Below, piece by piece: positions 8,035 through 14,236 of a stretch of DNA of 20,677 bases. The notes beneath the pieces were generated by a model. That model ran no database searches. It worked only from the letters and a program-made list of their open reading frames with translations, and had not been told where the DNA came from. Source of the DNA: Thermoplasmatales archaeon UBA509. Lineage in GTDB: Archaea; Thermoplasmatota; Thermoplasmata; Thermoplasmatales; Thermoplasmataceae. The stretch spans positions 1 to 20,677 of the forward strand of contig DAJC01000040.1 in assembly GCA_002498845.1 (NCBI GenBank), written 5' to 3'. Within the stretch, counting starts at the first letter, position 1. Every line of letters starts with the position of its first letter. The translations under genes and the position numbers were made by a program.

Positions 8035-8709
8035 TCACGTTCCAGCTGGCTGCGATCTCTTCAGGGGATTGGGGATTCTCACAAATCCGAACCACAGCAG
8101 GAAGATGCCGATGAATTCCGCAAGATAGAGGAAACTGGGAAAACCTGTGATATAAAGAGTTCCTGCCACTGATACCACAATCACGCCCACAATGATTGAT
8201 ATCATGCTGGGATTGTGTGTTTTTCTGAAATCAAGGGCGGCCTTCACCAGTATGATAACGGCAGCCGGGAAGGTTATGAGTGAGGACGCTACCGTAACCA
8301 GTATTGGCAAAGGGCCAAAGAACACATGAGATATGATCATCTTTCCAAGTGTTCCGGAGGCAAGTGTGTAAATGAGGAATATGCTTGTTATGAGGACATA
8401 TACGCTGTATATCATTGTATTCCTTCCACTTCGTGCGAGAGATACCGATCCCAAGGCAAGAAGCTCCACTATTGCAGCAACAAGAAACAGATAGGACTTC
8501 AGAAGCAATGCGGGATAATAGCCAATGGCAAATATGATCTCCAGAAGTACAGAGAGGGTGAATACTGCCATGCCGCTGAACCAGAATTGCAGGCTCCTGC
8601 TCTTTACCTTTGCCGCCTTCAGGCCCATGACCACTGTGAGGCCCAGTGAAAGGATGAAGACAACCGATGTCAGGGAAACAGTGAACGCAAAACTCATGAG
8701 AAAACTCAT
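8035..8709 (-). CDS. Seven-helix integral membrane protein, unknown
   Basis: A 224-residue protein that is almost entirely membrane embedded. Hydrophobic segments fall at about 8-30, 43-62, 70-90, 98-118, 130-156, 168-188 and 192-210, with short basic loops (KAAKVKSRSLQ at 31-41, ARSGRN at 92-97, DFRKTHNP at 160-167). The basic loops after helices 1, 3 and 5 point to those loops being cytoplasmic. There are no obvious catalytic or metal-binding motifs, and no family was recognised. ATG 8709 is the first good start, about 53 bases from the alcohol dehydrogenase stop. A possible TATA element (8739-8747, AAATATCAA on minus) lies a little far upstream, so the promoter is uncertain. Co-transcription with the zinc-ribbon gene is likely. 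Confidence 0.75.
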   Translation of the reverse strand: MSFLMSFAFTVSLTSVVFILSLGLTVVMGLKAAKVKSRSLQFWFSGMAVFTLSVLLEIIFAIGYYPALLLKSYLFLVAAIVELLALGSVSLARSGRNTMIYSVYVLITSIFLIYTLASGTLGKMIISHVFFGPLPILVTVASSLITFPAAVIILVKAALDFRKTHNPSMISIIVGVIVVSVAGTLYITGFPSFLYLAEFIGIFLLWFGFVRIPNPLKRSQPAGT

Positions 8710-8762
8710 TGTTACCAGATCATACCGCTAATCCCAAATTGATATTTGTCATTTTGGCAGTT

Positions 8763-9884
8763 TCATTCCACTGCCTCAAAGAGTTCAAGAATCTGCTGGC
8801 TGTCGGCCTCCCGTGGATTTGTGATTATGCCTGTGGACTCCTCTGCCAGCCCAACCATTCCACTGAGTCTCAGGTCGTACTCATCCCTGTCGATGCCGGT
8901 TGCTTTCAGGTCAAGGGGTTGCCCTATTTCCCGGAAGAATCTGCGGATGGTCTCTCCAAGGTTTTCTCCCCGGTACTTTTCGGGGAAGCACTGCCTGAGT
9001 ATCTCATAGCTTTCAACAGAATAATCCTGATTGAAATCCACAACGTATGGGAGATAAAGCCCTACAGACATGCCATGGGCGATCCTGAAATGCGCCCCCA
9101 GGGAATGGCCCATTGCATGTGCAAGTCCAATCTGGGAGTTGGAAAATGACAGGCCGGCCATGGATGCGCCAATGTGAACCAGTTCCCTGGACTTCATGTT
9201 CCCATCCCTGAGAACCGCGGGAAGGTTGTGTGTTATGAGCCTGAGGGCCTTTTCCGCCATGGCCTCGGAATATGGGTTTTTCCACTGGCTGCTGTGACCC
9301 TCCACGGCATGGGTTATGGCATCCACGGCTGTGTTCCTTGTGATTGATTGTGGGAGGTTCCTTACCAGCACCGGATCAAGTATGGCATAGTCTGCAATAA
9401 TCTCAGGGGATGCCAGCTCGTTCTTGCGTCCATGATCTCTGTCGCTGAGAACAGCAGCCCATGTGCATTCCGATCCAGTTCCGCTTGTGGTGGGGACAAG
9501 TATGAGCCGGGACTTTTTCCTGAGTCCAAGATGGACCAGCGGTGTTATGTCAAAAAGATCAAGATCGGGCCTTTCATACATTACAAACAGGGCCTTTGCA
9601 GCATCCATTGACGATCCTCCCCCTATGCCGATTATAAGGTCGGGGGCAAAGTCCATCACCTGTTTCGAGCGATCTGTGACATCGGATATGGTTGGTTCCT
9701 CCGGGATGTTATCAATTACAAGATTCTTCGATCCGGATGGCAGGTTTGAATGCAGTATGCTGAGAAGTCCGGCTTTCGCTATGTTCCTGTCGGTAACTAT
9801 TAGGATTCTTTCATAGGGAAGTTCCGAGAGGAATGATAGTGCATCCTCACCATACACTATACTGGGCGACCGGAAGTACCACAT
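8763..9884 (-). CDS. Iron-containing alcohol dehydrogenase family protein
   Basis: An NAD(P)-dependent alcohol/aldehyde oxidoreductase of the iron-type (group III) family, 373 residues, full length. The dinucleotide loop is GGGSSMDAAK (88-97), followed by PTTSGTGSE (131-139). The metal ligands are visible with family spacing: D188 and H192 in AVDAITH, H256 in GLAHAMGHS, and H270 in RIAHGMS. This set matches classical iron alcohol dehydrogenases (lactaldehyde, propanediol or butanol type) and fits glycerol-1-phosphate dehydrogenase less well, though both share the fold. The ATG lies three bases after the SCP2 gene stop, so the two are co-transcribed from the promoter near 10317. Substrate unknown. 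The neighbouring GlpA-like gene raises, without proving, a link to glycerol or another polyol. Confidence 0.93.
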   Translation of the reverse strand: MWYFRSPSIVYGEDALSFLSELPYERILIVTDRNIAKAGLLSILHSNLPSGSKNLVIDNIPEEPTISDVTDRSKQVMDFAPDLIIGIGGGSSMDAAKALFVMYERPDLDLFDITPLVHLGLRKKSRLILVPTTSGTGSECTWAAVLSDRDHGRKNELASPEIIADYAILDPVLVRNLPQSITRNTAVDAITHAVEGHSSQWKNPYSEAMAEKALRLITHNLPAVLRDGNMKSRELVHIGASMAGLSFSNSQIGLAHAMGHSLGAHFRIAHGMSVGLYLPYVVDFNQDYSVESYEILRQCFPEKYRGENLGETIRRFFREIGQPLDLKATGIDRDEYDLRLSGMVGLAEESTGIITNPREADSQQILELFEAVE

Positions 9885-9887
9885 GGG

Positions 9888-10292
9888 TCAGAACTCCGTT
9901 GATACCTGGGATGCTGTGCTCACCATTTCCTTGGCTGCCTTGGTGAACCTCATTATCTTCATCATTGATCCGTCAAGCTTGAATTTCCCGGTGAGAACGC
10001 CCTGGATGGGGTCAATCTCCCTGTTGATGAGCCTTTTCCAGTTCCCGTATTTGCCTATGTAGCTGAATTCGGATTTAGGAATGTCGGCGGCTGACATTGA
10101 GAATTTGTAGTCCCTGCATTTCCCGTGAAAGAGATCAAGATATAGGTATGCTGTATCCTTGAAGTCTCCATCCGGCTGGATTACGAAGGTGATGGCGCCT
10201 TCCCACTGTTTTCCAGCGTCCTGGTATGATTCGTTGCTGTTCAGCTTCTCCACATATTCCTTTGCCCATTCATTGCTTGGAAATTTTGACAT
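9888..10292 (-). CDS. SCP2 sterol-binding domain protein
   Basis: A 134-residue stand-alone SCP2 domain, cytoplasmic, with no signal peptide. The fold pattern is WEGAITFVIQPDG (30-42), AYLYLDLFHGKCRDYKF (48-64), then FSYIGKYGNWKRLINREID (76-94) and GVLTGKFKLDGSMMKIMRF (98-116). The last segment, basic glycine strand followed by K-L-x-G-x-M-x-K, is the SCP2 hallmark. Known members bind long-chain acyl or isoprenoid ligands in a hydrophobic cavity, and the ligand here is unknown. The gene is first in an operon with the iron alcohol dehydrogenase (three-base gap). ATG 10292 lies about 25 bases after the centre of a TTATTTAC box, so the message is probably leaderless. It may present a hydrophobic substrate to its neighbour (inference). 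Confidence 0.82.
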   Translation of the reverse strand: MSKFPSNEWAKEYVEKLNSNESYQDAGKQWEGAITFVIQPDGDFKDTAYLYLDLFHGKCRDYKFSMSAADIPKSEFSYIGKYGNWKRLINREIDPIQGVLTGKFKLDGSMMKIMRFTKAAKEMVSTASQVSTEF

Positions 10293-10438
10293 GATGAAAA
10301 TAACGGAACTGAGTAAATAAACATTTCACAGATTATTCTGCTGAGGTAGGAAAAATACTTCAAAATCAGATGAGTTTCTGTGCCTGTGAAAAGGTCCGGT
10401 TGAACAGGTTTATCATCATTCATTGCATATAACACTAT
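10293..10438. promoter_or_regulatory. Divergent promoter of SCP2-ADH and GlpA-CoxG operons
   Basis: This 146-base spacer holds two outward TATA boxes. TTATTTAC (minus strand, 10313-10320) is centred about 25 bases from ATG 10292, and GGTTTATCAT (10408-10417) about 27 bases from ATG 10439, so both transcripts look leaderless. An inverted pair, TTTCACAG (10324-10331) and CTGTGAAA (10384-10391), lies between them, just upstream of each TATA box. It could be a shared operator, but eight-base arms 52 bases apart may also occur by chance. Confidence 0.55.
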
Positions 10439-11719
10439 ATGTCTGAAAGAATTGCCGTAATCGGCGGAGGCATAACAGGCTTATTCAGTGCAATGTATCT
10501 GGCTCAGGCAGGATTCGAAACCAGTCTTTTTGAAAAGGGGGAACTGGCATCGGAAACATCGGACAAATTTCACGGGATGATCCACAGTGGCGCGAGGTAC
10601 GCCGTGAATGATATGGTTTCGGCCCGCGAGTGCATATCTGAAAACAGGATACTTTCAGGAATAGCATCTTCATTCATTGACAGCTCAGACGGATATTTCA
10701 TTGCCATGACTGATCAGGAGGCAGAGTTTGGGGAAAGGCTGGAATCAGGATGCCATGCAGCAGGGATACCGTGCACAGAGGAAGATGTTGATGAATTCCT
10801 CTCAATGGAACCGCATGTAAACAGGGATCTGAAGAGGGTCATGAAGGTTCCAGACAAGGTGGTGCACGCGTTTGATTTTGCAGCGGCAGTTGCAGCCGAA
10901 GCCAGAATGCTGGGTGCAACCATCGCAACAAACACAGAAGTGACAAGGATCATTGCAGATGAGAACACTGTAACCGGGCTGGAACTGTCCTTAAATGGAG
11001 CAAAAAGCCGGGAAAAATTCGATCTGGTAGTAAATGCTGCCGGACCGTTCACCTGGAACATTCTCCGGGAAAGCAAGATTCCATCACCCGAGATTATGCC
11101 TTCACTGGGTTCCATGCTTGTCTATGACGGTAGGGTCACCAACTCCGTTCTGAACAGGATGCGCATGCCATCGGACGGGGATATAATAGTGCCATATGGT
11201 TCATCCTCAATTCTTGGCACAATGGCAACTGTGGTGGAGGATGCCAGCAGTTATACAGTGGATCAGGAGGAGATTGATTCCCTGCAGGAGGAGGGAAACA
11301 GGATGGTGCCATCCCTAGAGAAGATACCCCTGAAGCGCGTTTATTCATCCGTACGGCCTCTTATCTCAGACGGATCCGGCGATCCCCGCAGTGCATCAAG
11401 AAGCTTTGATATATTTGACCACTCCAGAGACGGCTACTCGGGATTGCTGACCATCACTGGGGGCAAATACACCACTGGCCGGATAATAGGCCAGGAAACT
11501 GCCAGGAAGGTATGCGAAGTATTCGGGTCAAAATTCAACCCCAGAAATCCTGAACTGGATACGTCATTTCAGAGGTTCCGGGATTCCGGGATGATGTTAC
11601 ATGCTGATATCTATGACATGGTTGAATCCAGGTCAGGAACAATGGATGCAGAGAGACTCATCCCGGGAATGGCACTTGCTGTGATGGCATCAATCAGCAA
11701 CAGGAGAAATGTGAAGTGA
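10439..11719 (+). CDS. GlpA-like FAD-dependent dehydrogenase lacking BFD domain
   Basis: A flavoprotein of the glycerol-3-phosphate dehydrogenase family, 426 residues. The FAD loop is GGGITG (9-14). HGMIHSGARYAV (45-56) followed by SARECISENRIL closely matches the E. coli GlpA region, as do VVNAAGPF and YSSVRPL further on, and TITGGKYTT near the end of the DAO fold. GlpA proteins of about 540 residues carry a C-terminal Cys-rich BFD [2Fe-2S] domain; here the protein ends soon after the DAO domain with no Cys cluster, and no glpB or glpC follows. It may therefore use a different acceptor or substrate. It is leaderless (TATA 10408-10417), and the CoxG-like gene starts six bases downstream. The L-2-hydroxyglutarate-oxidase branch is an alternative, but the GlpA match is closer. 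Confidence 0.85.
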   Translation: MSERIAVIGGGITGLFSAMYLAQAGFETSLFEKGELASETSDKFHGMIHSGARYAVNDMVSARECISENRILSGIASSFIDSSDGYFIAMTDQEAEFGERLESGCHAAGIPCTEEDVDEFLSMEPHVNRDLKRVMKVPDKVVHAFDFAAAVAAEARMLGATIATNTEVTRIIADENTVTGLELSLNGAKSREKFDLVVNAAGPFTWNILRESKIPSPEIMPSLGSMLVYDGRVTNSVLNRMRMPSDGDIIVPYGSSSILGTMATVVEDASSYTVDQEEIDSLQEEGNRMVPSLEKIPLKRVYSSVRPLISDGSGDPRSASRSFDIFDHSRDGYSGLLTITGGKYTTGRIIGQETARKVCEVFGSKFNPRNPELDTSFQRFRDSGMMLHADIYDMVESRSGTMDAERLIPGMALAVMASISNRRNVK

Positions 11720-11725
11720 TGCAGC

Positions 11726-12178
11726 TTGGACTTTGAAGGCAATTTTTACAGTTCACTCTCCGCCGGAGAAACCACTGCATACCTGTCAGATTTCAGGAAG
11801 GTTTCCGCATGCCTACCGGGCGTAGAATCCGTGGAAATGCAGGGGAACCAGTACGTCACAAAGATAAGGTTTGATGTCAGTGAGATGGGGCATTCTTACA
11901 TATCAACGCTCAGCGGAAGAATAAAGGCTCATTATGAGAACTCTGACAGTCATCACGTGGTGATTTCGGCATCGGGAAGAGTTGCCGGTGCGTCCCTTAA
12001 AATTCTTCTGGACATATCCGTCAGTGAATCAGAGGAGAAAACCATTGCATACTGGAAAGCATCAGTGGATTTCGGCATTCTCATGAAGGTCATGGGGGAA
12101 AAGAACATTGCATCAATTGCCGAGGTGAATATCAGCAGAATAATGTCCTGCATTGGCAGGGCAATAAATCCAATCTAG
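11726..12178 (+). CDS. CoxG-like SRPBCC-fold protein
   Basis: A 150-residue cytoplasmic protein resembling carbon monoxide dehydrogenase subunit G (CoxG), a helix-grip (START/SRPBCC) fold. Evidence is the early YLSDFRKVSACLPGVESVE (19-37), where CLPGVESVE is the family signature, then ISASGRVAGASLKILLDISV (80-99), TIAYWKASVDFGILMKVMG (106-124), and a C-terminal amphipathic helix. The fold has a hydrophobic cavity; in CO-dehydrogenase clusters CoxG is linked to membrane placement of the enzyme. No cox catalytic subunit is in this window, so it probably serves its upstream GlpA-like partner (six-base gap, one operon). The start is TTG 11726, the only initiator compatible with a full-length domain. 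It runs convergent with the regulator gene (33 bases). Confidence 0.78.
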   Translation: MDFEGNFYSSLSAGETTAYLSDFRKVSACLPGVESVEMQGNQYVTKIRFDVSEMGHSYISTLSGRIKAHYENSDSHHVVISASGRVAGASLKILLDISVSESEEKTIAYWKASVDFGILMKVMGEKNIASIAEVNISRIMSCIGRAINPI

Positions 12179-12211
12179 CAGTTCATTCCCACCCCCAACG
12201 GCAGAGAAAAC

Positions 12212-12601
12212 TCATCCGGAGAATATTTCAATCTCAATTTTCATACGCTTTTCGAAGTCGTCCAGGAGCTTCTGCATGCTTGCCTTCAGGGCATCGATCC
12301 TCCCTTCAACCATCTTTCGTATTTCTCCAAAATCGCTGGGATAGTACCTTGAAATCCGTCCTCCACGGTCAAGGCTATCCATCTCCCTGTAAATGAGGCC
12401 CACAGAAGAAAGTTTCTGGAGGCACCGAAAAACTGTGCTCCTGTCTCTGCCCATCCTTACAGACAGATCATCGAGAGTTATCCCAGGCCTCGCAGCCACG
12501 GTGTAGAACAGCCTTGATTCAAGCTCGTTGAGATCATAGAAGCAGCAGAGAAGGTCGGAACATCTTGCTGAAGATTTTGTGAGGGACATCAGTGACGCCA
12601 T
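12212..12601 (-). CDS. Winged-helix transcriptional regulator (TrmB/MarR-like) with Cys cluster
   Basis: A 129-residue DNA-binding protein. The winged helix covers about residues 24-88: LNELESRLFYTVAARPGITL, then the recognition helix DRSTVFRCLQKLSSVGLIYR, and a wing rich in Arg and Gly. This resembles the TrmB/MarR-type fold of many archaeal regulators. A C-terminal helix (92-121) could form a dimerising coiled coil. Four cysteines occur, C14, C19, C20 (in RCSDLLCC) and C60 inside the recognition helix, which suggests redox or metal sensing (inference). It is divergent from thioredoxin across a strong inverted repeat whose spacer holds its own TATA-like box, fitting autoregulation and control of thioredoxin. 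ATG 12601 starts just upstream of that region. Its ligand is not known. Confidence 0.8.
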   Translation of the reverse strand: MASLMSLTKSSARCSDLLCCFYDLNELESRLFYTVAARPGITLDDLSVRMGRDRSTVFRCLQKLSSVGLIYREMDSLDRGGRISRYYPSDFGEIRKMVEGRIDALKASMQKLLDDFEKRMKIEIEIFSG

Positions 12602-12625
12602 GCATGGATATCACGAGGTGGTATA

Positions 12626-12654
12626 TCGATATTGTGCATAAATGCCAATATCGA
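12626..12654. promoter_or_regulatory. Inverted repeat operator between regulator and thioredoxin genes
   Basis: TCGATATTG (12626-12634) and CAATATCGA (12646-12654) are exact reverse complements. The 11-base spacer, TGCATAAATGC, extends the symmetry with GCAT/ATGC. On the minus strand the spacer reads GCATTTATGC and could be the regulator TATA box (about 26 bases before a start near 12614). On the plus strand the repeat lies just before the thioredoxin TATA box at 12662-12669. Binding by the adjacent regulator would affect both genes. Confidence 0.62.
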
Positions 12655-12661
12655 GAAATTC

Positions 12662-12669
12662 TTAAATAC
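12662..12669 (+). promoter_or_regulatory. TATA box of thioredoxin operon
   Basis: TTAAATAC is centred about 25 bases before 12690. The ATG at 12684 would then lie before the transcript start, which argues for the ATG at 12735. The latter has GGTGAT at 12726-12731, an exact match to the anti-Shine-Dalgarno core, four bases before it. Confidence 0.55.
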
Positions 12670-12734
12670 GTGAAAACAATACAATGGCAAGGCTTTTCCG
12701 GAGAAATTGCCGGAGAGACAGAAATGGTGATTGT

Positions 12735-13151
12735 ATGGATACTGACAACATAGATCAGATAAGGGAGAAAATGCTTAGAGAGATGATGACACCAAATAAT
12801 TCAAATGGAAATAAGGCACCTGTCAACACAAAGCCAATTGAACTCAATGATCGCACCTTTACGGGCGAGGTTGCCAAGCACGACCTTATGGTGGTGGATT
12901 TCTGGGCACCATGGTGTGGGCCATGCCAGTACGTCTCCCCCATAGTGGAGGAACTGGCAAGAGATTATGCAGGAAAAGTTGCGTTCGGCAAGCTTAACGT
13001 GGATGACAACCCCATGGTTTCCACACAGTTCAGGGTGATGAGCATACCAACAATCATGTTCTTCAAGAAGGGCAGACTTGTGGATATGCAGATCGGTGCT
13101 GTTCCGAAGCAGTTCCTGGACCAGAAGATAAAGAAACACATGGCCCAGTGA
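12735..13151 (+). CDS. trxA: Thioredoxin
   Basis: A 138-residue thioredoxin that reduces protein disulphides in the cytoplasm. The active site is WAPWCGPC (W57 to C64, redox cysteines C61 and C64), and the cis-proline lies in SIPT (P105). The strand-helix order of the fold is intact from about residue 38, ending in a basic helix. The first 35 residues form a polar extension starting MDTDNIDQIREKMLREMM, as in many archaeal thioredoxins. The frame opens at 12684, but ATG 12735 is preferred, from the GGTGAT ribosome site four bases before it and the TATA position. Thioredoxin reductase follows 19 bases after the stop, so the pair is likely one operon under the inverted repeat at 12626-12654. Confidence 0.95.
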   Translation: MDTDNIDQIREKMLREMMTPNNSNGNKAPVNTKPIELNDRTFTGEVAKHDLMVVDFWAPWCGPCQYVSPIVEELARDYAGKVAFGKLNVDDNPMVSTQFRVMSIPTIMFFKKGRLVDMQIGAVPKQFLDQKIKKHMAQ

Positions 13152-13170
13152 ATTCCTGGGGTCCTGGATT

Positions 13171-14160
13171 ATGCCTGAGAACAATTATGACATCATAGTC
13201 ATCGGTGCAGCTTCGGCTGGGTTAACAGCTGCGCTGTACCTTGCGAGGCAGTCGCTCAACGTGCTTGTTATATCCAAGGATATCGGCGGGCAGGCTCTGC
13301 TTACAGATGATATACAGAATTATCCGGGGTTCATGAAGATCGGCGGCTTTGATCTCATGAACAAATTCCAGGAGCAGGCGGCCTCCTATGGCGCCAGGTT
13401 CGAATATGATGAGGTACGCGAGGCCGTGAAGCTTCCAGATGGGAATTTCAAGGTTTCAACTACCCTTGGCAGCTTTACTGCCACTTCACTGATTCTTGCA
13501 TTCGGAAAAACTCCCAGGAATCTGGATGTTCCCGGAGAGGAGGAGTTCAGGGGGCGCGGCGTTTCCTATTGCGCCGTCTGCGATGGCCCACTTTTCAGGA
13601 ACTCTGAGATCGGTGTTGTGGGTTCTGGAGATCATGTACTTCAGGCAGCGTCATACCTTTCGAGCCTTGCCTCCCGGCTTCATGTTGTGTACAGGGGCTC
13701 CAGGGTACCACAGGATGATGAACTTTACATCCAGCTCAAGGAAATGCCCAATGTGGAATTCCACATGAATTCCACCGTCAGCAGAATCAAGGGCGACATT
13801 GCTGTTGATTCAATAGAGGTAACGCCCATCAACGGCGGGACCTCCAGGGATATCAAGGTCAGAGGCATCTTCGTGGAAATGGGTTACGTTGCAAGAACTG
13901 ATTTCATCAAGGACCTGGTGAAGCTGAACAGCAATAAGGAGGTAGTGACGGACAAGCTTGGCAAGACCTCTACTGAAGGAGTTTTCGCAGCGGGAGACGT
14001 TACCGATGTACCTTACAAGCAGGCGGTAATTTCCGCTGGCCAGGGTGCAACTGCTGCCCTCTCGGCTTTCAACTACATACAATCAAAGCGGGGGAAAATG
14101 GCCGTTGCAAACGATTGGAAGAACGTCAAGCCACGGGTTCCGGAATCAAAGGTTCCCTGA
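13171..14160 (+). CDS. trxB: Thioredoxin reductase with atypical NADPH site
   Basis: A flavoprotein that passes electrons to thioredoxin, 329 residues. The redox disulphide is CAVC (C134, C137) in SYCAVCDGP, exactly as in TrxR. FAD binding is seen at GAASAGLTAALYLA (12-25) and at the C-terminal VFAAGDVTDVPYKQA. The second glycine of the GxGxxG is Ala14, unlike the usual GAGPAG. The nucleotide loop GSGDHVLQ (151-158) lacks the usual acidic-rich helix, and HRRxxxR, which contacts the NADPH 2'-phosphate, is replaced by YRGSRVP (174-180). Thermoplasma acidophilum TrxR is known not to use NADPH or NADH well and also lacks this motif, so another donor is plausible. A C-terminal tail of about 20 basic residues is extra. 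It forms an operon with trxA. Confidence 0.92.
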   Translation: MPENNYDIIVIGAASAGLTAALYLARQSLNVLVISKDIGGQALLTDDIQNYPGFMKIGGFDLMNKFQEQAASYGARFEYDEVREAVKLPDGNFKVSTTLGSFTATSLILAFGKTPRNLDVPGEEEFRGRGVSYCAVCDGPLFRNSEIGVVGSGDHVLQAASYLSSLASRLHVVYRGSRVPQDDELYIQLKEMPNVEFHMNSTVSRIKGDIAVDSIEVTPINGGTSRDIKVRGIFVEMGYVARTDFIKDLVKLNSNKEVVTDKLGKTSTEGVFAAGDVTDVPYKQAVISAGQGATAALSAFNYIQSKRGKMAVANDWKNVKPRVPESKVP

Positions 14161-14176
14161 TCAGTGATGTTTCTCC

Positions 14177-14198
14177 TGCGAAATTTCTGGTCTTCGCA
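14177..14198. promoter_or_regulatory. Short inverted repeat after trxB
   Basis: TGCGAA (14177-14182) and TTCGCA (14193-14198) are exact inverted arms around a ten-base spacer, 16 bases after the trxB stop and just before a CTATTTAAC TATA box (14204-14212) of the next gene. It could be a weak terminator hairpin or an operator for the downstream promoter; six-base arms leave chance possible. Confidence 0.3.
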
Positions 14199-14203
14199 AA
14201 AGT

Positions 14204-14212
14204 CTATTTAAC
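14204..14212 (+). promoter_or_regulatory. TATA box of unknown membrane gene
   Basis: CTATTTAAC is centred about 29 bases before the TTG at 14237, within the window for a leaderless start. It supports the unusual TTG initiator. Confidence 0.5.
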
Positions 14213-14236
14213 ATCCTTTATTATTTCATTTATACT

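Noticed and set aside
8763..9884. Glycerol-1-phosphate dehydrogenase identity for the iron-type ADH
   Set aside because: The metal ligands and loops follow classical iron ADHs; G1PDH-specific features were not seen.
12684..12734. ATG 12684 as thioredoxin start
   Set aside because: It would precede the expected transcript start, and ATG 12735 has a GGTGAT ribosome site.
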